Shown: positions 1 to 11,410 of the stretch, piece by piece
How positions within the stretch are numbered: the stretch's first letter is position 1
Layout: each line of letters opens with the position of its first letter
Assembly: GCA_035048485.1 (NCBI GenBank)
Contig: CM068589.1
Coordinates: 3,598,501-3,662,500 of the forward strand
Direction: 5' to 3'
DNA: 64,000 bases
Origin: Pteria penguin
Taxonomy: Eukaryota > Mollusca > Bivalvia > Pterioida > Pteriidae
Program-made: the position numbers and the translations under genes
Notes under the pieces: generated by a model
What the model saw: only the letters and a program-made list of their open reading frames with translations
Told to the model about the DNA's origin: nothing
Databases searched by the model: none

Positions 1-962
1 TTCAGATCTCATACCTTGCATGTATTATTCAAATATAAGAACATGTGTTGATAGTATCAAAACTGTGACAGACAGACAAATTACAGACAATTGACAAAGA
101 AATCCTCAAGCGTCATGTGCTACAAACTACACAGGTGACACAATAATCAATTCATGTCAGGTGACAATTTTATTTATTTGATGTGGTTAGTAATACAACT
201 AAATTTCCATTCTTATGCTCCCATAATACTTTCGGGGGAACATATACTTATATAGTCGCCGTTGTGTCCGTGTGTCTGTCCGTCCATCAGAGCTCATATC
301 TCTTAGACCTTTCATCCGAATTTGATCATACTTAACCAAAATATTAAAGGAACAGGCGATAAACATTATTAACTGCACATATGCCCCCCCCCCCCCCCCT
401 CACACACACACACAACATGAACATACACTATTACTACTTTAGCCTTCAGTCATTGTTGTTTACTATGTTTACAATTTGATAGCATCATTTCTTACAAATA
501 ATACGTATTTACTGATAATTTACACTCATATTATAAATCGGCGCGGTCAATTCAAAGATTATTATGACCGCTATGCGCGGCGACACCTAATTTGCATAAC
601 AAAAGGGTGTGCAGCATGTTTCCGGAATTAGTAGCTAGTTTCCAGTCTCTAAAAGTAGTCTATGTCTCTGATTTTTATATACATGTATTGATAAAAAGTT
701 GGGAATGCGGTTATTGATGATATCCTTATTCATAAATCCTTGTATATACATTTTATTCACATTCTGTATTTTTTATAAATTAAAGTCATATCCAGTCTCC
801 TCATGTGCTTCCTTTTCCTCGCGAGTAATGTTAAGTTTTCATTAGATTATTCTCAATTTCGTGTTTCACATCTTCTATGTGTAAATCTAAATATTGGCCT
901 CTCACATAGTCATAAGCGAGGTCAAATGAAATCTAGACATTATTTGAACATATCATACATCC
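1..962. other. Unassigned AT-rich sequence
   Basis: I see no gene here. It contains a poly-C run followed by a short CA run near 383-415, and near 225-300 a stretch with GTCTGTCCGTCC-like text of the kind found in dispersed molluscan repeats. No exon with splice sites and a sustained reading frame was found. Confidence 0.5.
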
Positions 963-1093
963 TTTGATTGTGCTGCCTTTGCGGTGAGTGGGAAGGTGGG
1001 CGCCCGTAAACCGGTTAACCACACCAATTGAATGACGTTTGTTACTTCAATTGACCGCCCTAAGTCGGTATCGTAACCGCAGCACAATCGAAT
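963..1093 (-). repeat. Hairpin-forming dispersed element (MITE-like)
   Basis: The ends are inverted repeats: GATTGTGCTGC on the left and GCAGCACAATC on the right, with GCGGT and ACCGC just inside. The interior on the - strand contains a TACGATACCGACTTAG box and a GGTTAACCGGTTTACGGG box. Diverged copies of the same unit occur on the other strand near 55728-55790, 55880-55990, 59537-59660 and 60195-60300, and half copies near 21960-22016 and 27735-27780. No coding capacity. It may be a MITE or a part of the PLE-B 3' tail, since several copies sit directly beside that tail. Confidence 0.6.
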
Positions 1094-2233
1094 ATTTTTT
1101 GTAATGTTGTTCTGTGTATATTCTACTATTATCATATTTTGTGTGCATGTCCTAGTTAATTTGTGTCATACAGCTTTGTCAGATTTTTTTCTCTTATATA
1201 TGTAAAAAAGGACCAAAAACTCTAGAAATATAAGAGCATACCTTTGTTTTATAAAAGATACATCGACTATGGACTTGAAACACGATATCTAGATCTAGAT
1301 TGACTTTATAAAATTAAGAAACACGCTAACAGAATACATAATGGATTGAATTCAGATGAAGATGAAATCATACTGGATTTTTGGATACAGTAGCTTAATT
1401 AGAAACGGATGCGTGTATTTGGTTATATTCATTGAACCGACGCATAATCATTTACACTGAAGTGAGAATGTTTTTCATTCACAGGTCATCAGAAGAACGC
1501 TAGAACGGGAAAAGGATAAGGATAATATTTGAAAAGGAGCAAATTTATTTAAATAAATATAGACGCGACTTAAAAATAGTTATGAAAACGTGGGTATAGC
1601 GGTAAATTAATTGAGCAATAGTTTGCTCTTAGACGCGTCCAATAACATAATAAGATAAAGACGACGAGAATGTAAATATGGTAACCTGGGACATACTCTG
1701 TAATTCTTTTACTGTAGTAAAGGACGCTCATTGTAAAAATGGCAATTTTTATACGTACTTCTATGCAATAAATGTAACAGGAAGCAGGACAGTATACTTG
1801 AAACGGACATTGAAATAAAGAATGTTGTGACATTAACGCGATATAAACGATCAATAGGACAGACCGATTGTTACCATTGTAATTTACTCTTCGGGATTTT
1901 TGACTTTTAATGACTTTTAAAAAAGTTTAGAATTTAGCATCGTTTATGTCAGTTGATAAAGGCCTCGTATACTAGAAATGTGTAAGGTGTATTTTGGTAC
2001 ATTGCTGTTAGTGCCATAGTAGAGAAAAAAAAATCTTACATATTAACATACATCTAATCACAACATTTTCTAATGGAAAAAGATTGATGTTTTGTCAATT
2101 GAATGTCTTGTTATAGTTACGGATATCTTGACAGTGATGTCTCTCTTGTTCAATTAGACACAGCCGATATTTACAAATTGCCATGAAATATTTCTATTTT
2201 ATATTATGATGCCATCATTGCATCCACACAGTT
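1094..2233. other. Unassigned sequence
   Basis: AT-rich DNA with no recognisable gene. An open frame on the - strand at 1570-1854 has no family resemblance, no splice context and a codon pattern like the surrounding non-coding DNA, so I do not call it. Confidence 0.5.
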
Positions 2234-3450
2234 ACGAGGGGTGTTCCGAAATTATTGTTACTTGCGCAATATCTCGTGGAAATAGTGCTAAATGAGCTTA
2301 AAACTACCTCATGGCGATAGCGTGATACCTGAAGCGTTTTATAGGTAAATTTCTCGCTCACAATTACACTGACCTTGGTGCTGTGTACATTGTTTTGTAG
2401 CGTACTCGTTACACTCTATATAAATATGGTTGGCAAGAGAGCTGAAAACGTACTTGAAATTAGGGCCTATATCAAAGGTAGATCTCTACTTGGCTCAAAG
2501 GCGGTAGATATTCATCGTGAGGTGTGTGATATTTATGGGAAGGGACAAATGTCATATATGACTATTTGTAGGTGGGTTGCTCGATTTACGTCGGGACACC
2601 AGCAACAATAACAAAGCATAACATTGAACGAATTCGGCAAAATCCTTGAAAAAGATGCAAGGTACACTGTCAGGCAGTTAGCTAAAATGACAGGCTTGTC
2701 TTTAGCACGTATTCACTGTATTTTAAAGAAACATCTTAAGCTGGGCAAGATCAATGCCAGGTGGATACCCCATTTACTAACTGACGACCAAAAAAGGTCC
2801 CGGGTTGACAAGGCCAAATCCTTATTGAAGAAATACCCAAAATACAGCAAAAAGGCTTTTGATAATTTGGTCACAGGTGATGAAACATGGGTGTATTTTT
2901 TCGAGCCCAAAAGATGCTCTAATCGAATCTGGGCAAACAAAAACGCCAAGCGCCCTAGCATTGCTAAAAGAATACGCACCGTGAGGAAGGTTTTGTATGT
3001 CATATTCTTTGATAAAAAGGGTCCAATCATGCAAATCCCTGTTCCGAAAGGCAAAACTGTCACAGCTAGGTATTATAGAGGCGTTGTACTTCGAAAACGC
3101 GTATTGTAACGGAGTTTTTGAAGGCAGAAAAGGTCACTGTCCTCCCCCACCCTGCATTTTCACCAGACTTGGCCCCCTGTGACTTTTTGTTGTTCCCCAA
3201 ACTAAAATTTCACCTATCTGGAAAAAAAAATATAAATCAAGAAATGCCCTTGGCTCTGCCATTCACCAGTATCTTATGAGTATACCAATTCAAGAGTACG
3301 AAAACTGTTTCCAAAAGTGGATTGATCGGTTGAAACGATGCATAAATGCAGAGGGGGAGTACTTCGAAGGACAGGGCAAAGTAAAATGATCACAATTACT
3401 TCTATCAAAAAGAAATCGCCAAAGTAACAATAATTTCGGAACATCCCTCG
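2234..3450 (+). mobile_element. Mariner-type DNA transposon, complete ends
   Basis: About 30-bp terminal inverted repeats are visible: CGAGGGGTGTTCCGAAATTA at the left and its near-perfect reverse complement ending at 3450. The element is flanked by TA on both sides (2232-2233 and 3451-3452), the target-site duplication made by the Tc1/mariner superfamily. Length is 1217 bp, usual for mariner. The transposase inside is broken, so this copy cannot move by itself. It lies upstream of copy A of the receptor-like gene. Confidence 0.9.
2426..3389 (+). pseudogene. Mariner transposase, inactivated
   Basis: Starts MVGKRAENVLEIRAYIKG and has the N-terminal helix-turn-helix region, then the WVARF motif typical of mariner. 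An in-frame TAA follows at about 2612, after which the same frame continues as NEFGKILEKDARYTVRQLA. The first catalytic Asp is in VTGDETWVYF. The third is in HPAFSPDLAPCDF. The segment that should carry the second catalytic Asp (HDNAxxH) is missing by a deletion with a frame change near 3095-3110. The C-terminus reads on to EGQGKVK and a stop at 3389. One nonsense mutation plus one deletion make it a pseudogene. The SPDLAPCDFxLFPxLK block is diagnostic for mariner. Confidence 0.9.
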
Positions 3451-3452
3451 TA

Positions 3453-4664
3453 TTTAAAAAAATTGCTTAAGAACTGCAAAAATTCAAGGAGCAATTTTAA
3501 TGTGGAGAAGTCCCTTACATAATATGACTGACATGCACAAATGATCAGTCCTATACCTGAAAGACAGTGGAAAAAGGGAGGTAAATCCTATTCAATTTTA
3601 TGCATTCGTAGTTGTGTTGAGAATTTTAATACAGTCGTCTTCTCTCTTTCAATGGAAAGAAGTGCTGAAGTGCTAGAATTGATATTGTTTGTAGAATGAT
3701 ATACTCTTTTTAAGAGAGAATTAAGTGATGACGGAAATCGATGTGGCGATAAAATTATTGGTTACTTCTGGAATCCATTTCTATTTATTATTTATATCTC
3801 CTGGCGTCCCGTTGTCTCTCCGACATATACATGTATCAATAGATGATCTGATGTAGAGATATTCAAAGTTATGAATATTAAAGGAGACTTGTTAAAGTTG
3901 CATATTCATGTGAGGAATCATATATATGAATATATAAGTTGAGAATTGGAAGTCCGGAAATTCCTAGCAGTGACGAGACTACTATACGTCCGTTTGTCGA
4001 CCGGTCTGTCCGTCACTTTCATTATAGTAAATAACAGAATCTTCATACACTGCATGCCTCTTCCTTGAAAAATTCCTTTCAACTGAACCATCTAAATAGG
4101 TGCAGTGGGGACTATAGGTCTAAAACAAGAACTACGCACCGACTTATGACCCACTTTTTATTCGTTATATATATGGAGTTCATAAATCACTCCCCTAAAC
4201 TAACAATAGCATCAATTCATTTAGCATCCAAAAAGATGAACTGGTCAGTCAAGAACTAGGACGCTGTCAATTGTTTATGTCCTATGCACATACGAAATAC
4301 ATGTTGAAAACAGAGACCTTTATGATATTTTTGTTTATTACAGTAGACATATTTGACGTTATCTCTGTTAATTCTCACCAGATTTCAGAATTGCGAACAT
4401 GATTTCATCCATTTCAAACGGGTCTGTTTGATAAAATTCTCTTTCATCTGCTTAGCCGTAATTCAACTCGTCTGTCGTCTGGTACACACGGACGTACTTA
4501 AGCTAAGTGTAATAGTCTCTTGATTGCACAGTTAAGGTAAAAATAAATCAAACCCAGAAATATTGGAACAAACGCAATTAAATTGCAGCTCGGTTTCCGT
4601 GTTGTTTTATATAATAAAAAGCAAGAGAGAATTCTATCACGAAACAAAACTATGGTGTTTTGAG
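3453..4664. other. Unassigned upstream region of copy A
   Basis: No gene recognised. The last 100 bases before 4665 resemble the sequences just upstream of copies B and C, so this side probably carries the promoter or 5' leader of copy A. A near-repeat of the GTCCGTTTGTCGACC-type text occurs near 3985-4015. Confidence 0.4.
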
Positions 4665-4874
4665 ATGCAGAATTTTACATATTCTGTGGGATTTATTTCA
4701 TTTGGGTTTTCATAAGAGATTGTTATGTCTTTTCCTGTCCGACAAAAGAATCTTCATGGACTGAGAGAAGTTTGGTACATAAATGTACGTTTCCGTTTTC
4801 ATATCATTGCGGATTGACAAGCGGTGGTAGAGTGGAGGAGTTTTGTTTTCCAATGAGGGGAGTAAAAGCAAACA
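4665..4874 (+). CDS. Receptor-like gene copy A, exon 1 (signal peptide and 4-Cys module)
   Basis: First coding exon of a seven-exon gene for a type I membrane protein. Homology with exon 1 of copies B and C is clear: the module reads CPTKESSWTERSLVHKC, then YHCGLTSGGRVEEFC, giving the same four Cys and the W-x-x-R-S core. The ATG at 4665 aligns with the ATGs of B (41080) and C (61193), but this exon is 210 bases instead of 211. The signal-peptide part and the Cys module are therefore in different frames, with the change lying between about 4680 and 4710. Either the copy is inactivated, or another start is used, or the base is an assembly error. The donor is ACA|GTAAGA, phase 1. A role as a secreted or surface recognition protein is inferred from the architecture only. 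Confidence 0.75.
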
Positions 4875-5035
4875 GTAAGATATTGTTTCACTTTTTATTT
4901 GGTTAGTATTATCTCACCTTTGCATTTTTTAAAATTATTTTGCTTTTAAGTACTTGGGTTATATTTTGGTTTTGGTTTTACTTTTGTTTATTACGGTTAC
5001 AAACATGGGACACAATAACGAATTTTTATTTATAG

Positions 5036-5799
5036 TATCCTTCATTCGCGGATTACCTTAGCATCATCTATCCAAGTGAACTGGAGGTCAAAGAAACCAC
5101 AGAAACTAGTAATTCTACTTCGTATTTAGATATTATGTTGTCTTTCGACATTAATGGTCAATTGAACACCTCACTCTATGACAAACGTGACGATTTCAAT
5201 TTCGCTATCACAAACTTTCCTTTCATAAGTAGCAACATTCCATCATCGCCCGCATACGGCGTATTCATATCTCAGTTAATACGTTATTCCAGAGCATGTT
5301 CAAATTACAATGACTTTGTTCTGAGGGCTAGGCGACTTTCAGTTAAGCTGCTCAACCAGGGTTATATATGTGCTAGACTAGCATCGTCACTGAGGAAGTT
5401 CTACGGTCGTTACGAGACTCTTATTACTCCATATGATATCTCGTTATCCAGACTTTTAAATGATATTCTGGACTGAGACCGATTCCGATCACTTTACACA
5501 GATTTGACACCTTCTATACTAGAAGGTTACCTACTTCGACTTCTCCATATATAGATACATATAGAATTCACACGATTTGACTCTTTCTACTGGGTATATG
5601 TGACGGGTGTTGCTAGCAAGCAGGAGATGCTCACTCTCCCCGGGCACCTGATCTCACTCCATCACAGGGGTTCACATATGCTCTTGAAGTAGACATATTT
5701 TGTTATTTTCCATTTGTTTTTCATTTTCACTGATTTTGTATGTCCTATGGTTTCATGATTTTTGGACTTGTGGTTTGGATTTATCCATCATCTTTACAT
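5036..5799 (+). mobile_element. 5'-truncated Penelope-like element (PLE-A) in intron 1 of copy A
   Basis: Begins abruptly in the middle of the reverse-transcriptase ORF at YLSIIYPSELEVKETTET. It runs through LYDKRDDFNFAITNFPF and YGVFISQLIRYSRACSNY to the stop after LSRLLNDILD near 5476, and is followed by about 320 bases of 3' tail ending at TCTTTACAT. It matches the longer copy at 19890-21775 almost base for base. The 5' truncation is what target-primed reverse transcription normally leaves. No GIY-YIG endonuclease follows the RT, unlike canonical Penelope. It contains the conserved tail motif at 5598-5680. Confidence 0.9.
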
Positions 5800-6004
5800 A
5801 TAATTTTGTACTACCTTAACTTTTAGTCTAAATATGGCTGCCATAATCGTACGTGAATTTCAAAAAAGGCAAATGAGACGCATGTCCCTCGGAATCGTAA
5901 AAATGTGTCCTTCCTGAATTCAAGTGCACCAAAGGCTCCTTTTTCGAATAATTTCGATTACTTTTGTAGAAGTAAAAACACATGTACACAGCGATTTTGA
6001 ACCG

Positions 6005-6007
<3 letters not shown>

Positions 6008-6074
<67 letters not shown>
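6008..6074. repeat. (TA)n microsatellite
   Basis: Uninterrupted TA repeat. Apparent open frames of alternating Tyr and Ile through it are artefacts of the repeat. Confidence 0.98.
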
Positions 6075-6076
<2 letters not shown>

Positions 6077-6773
6077 GTAAACTCGTGTATAATATGTAGT
6101 ATACGTCATGCACACGTCATGAATCAGTCACAAGTATAAGGCTCAAAACTTGACAAAAATATGACGTCATAATGTTTTTCTCCAATAGGGGTAGTCATAA
6201 GAAATCTAATAATCTAATGAAATATGACGAGTGGAAATGGGTTTAAAGGTAGATATATCTTGAATTGTCATTAATTTTGATGAAATAACATTTTCCCCAT
6301 TTTCTTCATCTAATAACAAAATTATTTGGCAGTATCTACATTGTAAAAATCCCCTATATTTGTTGAAAATACTACGGCGTATAGTTTTGAAATGAATAAA
6401 ATATGTCAAATATACCTGTATGTGTTGCATACGAAATGAAGAATTTTCATTTTCTCTATTTCATTTGCCATAACCCCAGGGCCTTATCATTTCCAATTAG
6501 AAGCAATGTGTCAAAAATAAAAAAAAAAATATGTAAACTTAAAACTTGTGACAAATTTAATAACAATTATTTTAAAATATCATGAAAGTTTCGGAACATA
6601 ATTCTGATGACCACAACTATCTGGCGCTCAACATTGGGCTTAATCTTTGGAAATACATGTATTTCAAATTTATAATTAGAAAAATCAGTTCAACTGTGTC
6701 CTTATGGTAAAAATGAAAATTTGACGACAAATTTGCCATATAAATGAAAAAATAAATAAATCAACATCTAGCC

Positions 6774-6975
6774 GGCGTGGTACAGTGGTAAACGAGTTGA
6801 CTATAGTTCAGTAGTTCTTGGATTGGATCCCCTCCGATAGGACAGTAAAACCAAGACCTCGTGTCGCGATAGGCGTGGTACGTTGGAGATCCCTCACTGC
6901 TTCGGGAGGGTCCGTTGCAAACTGAAGGTCAAAATTGATGTCTTTCATCAAACAGATGCCATTGTAACATTAGAA
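6774..6975 (+). mobile_element. tRNA-derived SINE
   Basis: Head GCCGGCGTGGTACAGTGGTA resembles a tRNA A-box region, followed by a B-box-like GGATTGGATCC. The body has the landmarks of the other SINEs in this window: GACAGTAAAACC, AGATCCCTCACTGCTTCGGG, and an AACAGATGCC block. Related copies are at 18250, 19115, 47487 and 54262. Confidence 0.8.
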
Positions 6976-7145
6976 AATGACCCCGAGGTCAATTTTAAGA
7001 ATGGATTTTTAACGTTGAAAACTGACTCCGTTATTTAATGACCCCACCCACCCGTGAAAAAGTGACCCTAACGTGAAAATGTGACTCTCGTTGAAAATTG
7101 ACATGTAGTGGTGGGTCATATTTTAACGTTAAAAAATTACCCTTG
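6976..7145. repeat. Degenerate GTGAAAATGACCC minisatellite
   Basis: Several imperfect copies of a roughly 20-25 base phrase combining (A/T)ACGTTGAAAA or GTGAAAA with TGACCC or TGACTC. It lies between the SINE and the PLE array and has no coding capacity. Confidence 0.55.
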
Positions 7146-7190
7146 TGTATAATGCTCTCTTGACCTTGCACCATGTTTTCTTTTCTTAAT

Positions 7191-8315
7191 GTAAAGATGA
7201 TGGATAAATCCTAACCACAAGTCCAAAAATCATGAAACCATAGGACATACAAAATCAGTGAAAATGAAAAACAAATGGAAAAAAAAAACCAAAATATATC
7301 TACTTGAAGAGCATATGTGAACCCCTGTGATGGAGTGAATGTAAAGATGATGGATAAATCCAAACCACAAGTCCAAAAATCATGAAACCATAGGACATAC
7401 AAAATCAGTGAAAATGAAAAACAAATGAAAAATAACAAAATATGTCTACTTGAAGAGCATACGTGAACCCCTGTGATGGAGTGAGATCAGGTGCCCGGGG
7501 AGAGTAATAAGAGTCTCGTAACGACCGTAGAACTTCCTCAGTGACGATGCTAGTCTAGCACATATATAACCCTGGTTGAGCAGCTTAACTGAAAGTCGTC
7601 TAGCCCTCAGAACAAAGTCATTGTAATTTGAACATTCTCTGGAATAACGTATTAACTGAGATATGAATACGCCATTTGCGGGCAATGATGGAATGTTGCT
7701 ACTTATGAAAGGAAAGTTTGTGATAGCGAAATTGAAATCGTCACGTTTGTCATAGAGTGAGGTGTTCAATTGACCATTAATGTCGAAAGACAACATAATA
7801 TCTAAATACGAAGTAGAATTACTAGTTTCTGTGGTTTCTTTGACCTCCAGTTCACTTGGATAGATGATGCTAAGGTGATCCGTGAATGAAGGATTATTAA
7901 TTGAAAGCAAGTCATCTATATATCTGTAAGTAAAATTGAAGCCAAGAGCCAATTGGTTTTTTTTCCTTGCGAAAGCAAAGACTGAATGAACTCAGCTTCG
8001 TATGAATAAAGGAATATGTCAGCCAGAAGCGGAGCACAGTTATTGCCTATTGGAATGCCGACAATTTGTTGAAAAACCTTACCTCCAAACACCACAAAAA
8101 TGTTATCGATAAGAAAGTTCAACATCTGAATGACAGCTGTTTCAGTGTATTTATTTTTGGAATCAGAATTTTCCCTGACAAAGTAAGTTTTATCGTGGGC
8201 TATTACTATATTTGAATTTGCGGCTTCCGTTTTTACTAGTAAATGCATTTTGAATAATTTCCGCTAATCTGTCTTTTAATTTCTGATGAGGGATCGTTGT
8301 GTACAGAGTCGAAAA
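7191..8315 (-). mobile_element. PLE-A array, terminal unit with duplicated 3' tail
   Basis: This unit ends in two consecutive copies of the last ~150 bases of the PLE-A tail (7191-7338 and 7339-7500). An internal deletion joins the tail directly to the RT C-terminus, so the frame reads RYETLIT and then LPGHLIS from the tail. The RT part contains YRYIDDLLSI and LYDKRDDFNF. The frame is broken near 7950 by a length change in a T/A run. Confidence 0.85.
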
Positions 8316-9348
8316 TCAGGTGCAAGGGGAGAGTGAGCATCTCCTGCTTGCTAGCAACACCCGTCACATATACCCAGTAGAAAGAGTCAAATCGTTGAAT
8401 TCCATATGTATTTATATATGGACAAGTCGAAGTAGGTAACCTTCTAGTATAGAAGGTGTCAAATCTGTGTAAAGTGATCGGAATCGGTCTCAGTCCAGAA
8501 TATCATTTAAAAGTCTGGATAACGAGATATCATATGGAGTAATGAGTCTCGTAACGACCGTAGAACTTCCTCAGTGACGTTGCTAGTCTAGCACATATAT
8601 AACCCTGGTTGAGCAGCTTAACTGAAAGTCGCCTAGCCCTCAGAACAAAGTCATTGTAATTTGAACATTCTCTGGAATAACGTATTAACTGAGATATGAA
8701 TACGCCATTTGCGGGCAATGATGGAATGTTGCTACTTATGAAAGGAAAGTTTGTGATAGCGAAATTGAAATCGTCACGTTTGTCATAGAGTGAGGTGTTC
8801 AATTGACCATTAATGTCGAAAGACAACATAATATCTAAATACGAAGTAGAATTACTAGTTTCTGTGGTTTCTTTGACCTCCAGTTCACTTGGATAGATGA
8901 TGCTAAGGTGATCCGTGAATGAAGGAGTATTAATTGAAAGCAAGTCATCTATATATCTGTAAGTAAAATTGAAGCCAAGAGCCAATTGGTTTTTTTTCCT
9001 TGCGAAAGCAAAGACTGAATGAACTCAGCTTCGTATGAATAAAGGAATATGTCAGCCAGAAGCGGAGCACAGTTATTGCCTATTGGAATGCCGACAATTT
9101 GTTGAAAAACCTTACCTCCAAACACCACAAAAATGTTATCGATAAGAAAGTTCAACATCTGAATGACAGCTGTTTCAGTGTATTTATTTTTGGAATCAGA
9201 ATTTTCCCTGACAAAGTAAGTTTTATCGTGGGCTATTACTATATTTGAATTTGCGGCTTCCGTTTTTACTAGTAAATGCATTTTGAATAATTTCCGCTAA
9301 TCTGTCTTTTAATTTCTGATGAGGGATCGTTGTGTACAGAGTCGAAAA
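8316..9348 (-). mobile_element. PLE-A array unit 2
   Basis: A 1033-bp unit nearly identical to the RT part of the preceding unit, sharing the variant GCAAGGGG in place of GCCCGGGG at the junction. The RT frame is broken near 8980 by the homopolymer by the GKK codons; both halves (HLLVKTEAANSN onwards and YRYIDDLLSI onwards) are otherwise open. Confidence 0.85.
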
Positions 9349-10381
9349 TCAGGTGCAAGGGGAGAGTGAGCATCTCCTGCTTGCTAGCAACACCCGTCAC
9401 ATATACCCAGTAGAAAGAGTCAAATCGTTGAATTCCATATGTATTTATATATGGACAAGTCGAAGTAGGTAACCTTCTAGTATAGAAGGTGTCAAATCTG
9501 TGTAAAGTGATCGGAATCGGTCTCAGTCCAGAATATCATTTAAAAGTCTGGATAACGAGATATCATATGGAGTAATGAGTCTCGTAACGACCGTAGAACT
9601 TCCTCAGTGACGTTGCTAGTCTAGCACATATATAACCCTGGTTGAGCAGCTTAACTGAAAGTCGCCTAGCCCTCAGAACAAAGTCATTGTAATTTGAACA
9701 TTCTCTGGAATAACGTATTAACTGAGATATGAATACGCCGTATGCGGGCGATGGAATGTTGCTACTTATGAAAAGAAAGTTTGTGATAGCGAAATTGAAA
9801 TCGTCACGTTTGTCATAGAGTGAGGTGTTCAATTGACCATTAATGTCGAAAGACAACATAATATCTAAATACGAGGTAGAATTTCTATTTTCTGTGGTTT
9901 CTTTGACCTCCAGTTCACTTGGATAGATGATGCTAAGGTAATCCGCGAATGAAGGATTATTAATTGAAAGCAAGTCATCTATATATCTGTAAGTAAAATT
10001 GAAGCCAAGAGCCAATTGTTTTTTTTTTCCTTGCGAAAGCAAAGACTGAATGAACTCAGCTTCGTATGAATAAAGGAATATGTCAGCCAGAAGCGGAGCA
10101 CAGTTATTGCCCATTGGAATGCCGACAATTTGTTGAAAAACCTTACCTCCAAACACCACAAACATGTTATCGATAAGAAAGTTCAACATCTGAATGACAG
10201 CTGTTTCAGTGTATTTATTTTTGGAATCAGAATTTTCCCTGACAAAGTAAGTTGTATCGTGGCCTATTACTATATATTTGAATTTGCGGCTTCCGTTTTT
10301 ACTAGTAAATGCATTTTGAATAATTTCCGCTAATCTGTCTTTTAATTTCTGATGAGGGATCGTTGTGTACAGAGTCGAAAA
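9349..10381 (-). mobile_element. PLE-A array unit 3
   Basis: 1033 bp. The RT frame from MLNFLIDNMFVVFGG to RKFYGRYETHYSI is open over 208 codons (9563-10189) and includes VGIPMGNNCAPLLADIF and the YIDD box. A premature stop replaces the C-terminal LITPYD region. It has a 3-base deletion in the SSNIPS region compared with units 1 and 2, shared with units 4 and 5. Confidence 0.85.
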
Positions 10382-11410
10382 TCAGGTGCCCGGGGAGAGT
10401 GAGCATCTCCTGCTTGTTAGCAACACCCGTCACATATACCCAGTAGAAAGAGTCAAATCGTTGAATTCCATATGTATTTATATATGGACAAGTCGAAGTA
10501 GGTAACCTTTTAGTATAGAAGGTGTCAAATCTGTGTAAAATGATCGGAATCGGTCTCAGTCCAGAATATCATTTAAAAGTCTGGATAACGAGATATCATA
10601 TGGAGTAATGAGTCTCGTAACGACCGTAGAACTTCCTCAGTGACGTTGCTAGTCTAGCACATATATAACCCTGGTTGAGCAGCTTAACTGAAAGTCGCCT
10701 AGCCCTCAGAACAAAGTCATTGTAATTTGAACATTCTCTGGAATAACGTATTAACTGAGATATGAATACGCCGTATGCGGGCGATGGAATGTTGCTACTT
10801 ATGAAAAGAAAGTTTGTGATAGCGAAATTGAAATCGTCACGTTTGTCATAGAGTGAGGTGTTCAATTGACCATTAATGTCGAAAGACAACATAATATCTA
10901 AATACGAAGTAGAATTACTATTTTCTGTGGTTTCTTTGACCTCCCGTTCACTTGGATAGATGATGCTAAGGTAATCCGCGAATGAAGGATTATTAATTGA
11001 AAGCAAGTCATCTATATATCTGTAAGTAAAATTGAAGCCAAGAGGCAATTGTTTTTTTCCTTGCGAAAGCAAAGACTGAATGAACTCAGCTTCGTATGAA
11101 TAAAGGAATATGTCAGCCAGAAGCGGAGCACAGTTATTGCCTATTGGAATGCCGACAATTTGTTGAAAAACCTTACCTCCAAACACCACAAAAATGTTAT
11201 CGATAAGAAAGTTCAACATCTGAATGACAGCTGTTTCAGTGTATTTATTTTTGGAATCAGAATTTTCCCTGACAAAGTAAGTTTTATCGTGGCCTATTAC
11301 TATATATTTGAATTCGCGGCTTCCGTTTTTACTAGTAAATGCATTTTGAATAATTTCCGCTAATCTGTCTTTTAATTCCTGATGAGGGATCGTTGTGTAC
11401 AGAGTCGAAA
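10382..11410 (-). mobile_element. PLE-A array unit 4 with read-through chimeric frame
   Basis: 1029 bp. The longest open frame of the array (10596-11534, 312 codons) starts inside the 3' tail of the next unit, reads through FYWVYVTGVASKQEMLTLPG, crosses the junction into STLYTTIPHQ and continues through the YIDD box. The chimera is a by-product of the head-to-tail junction; translation is not implied. Confidence 0.85.

Noticed and set aside
5480..5800. Hammerhead ribozyme in the PLE-A tail
   Set aside because: Many PLEs carry one, but I could not find the CTGATGA and GAAA core with flanking helices on either strand of the tail.
5828..6139. Open frames rich in Tyr-Ile on both strands (also at 27266-27621)
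   Set aside because: They arise from (TA)n microsatellites, which have no stops in those frames.
10130..10333. Small + strand ORFs within the PLE array (also 11160-11363 and 11382-11567)
   Set aside because: Antisense shadows of the RT coding frame, repeated with each unit.
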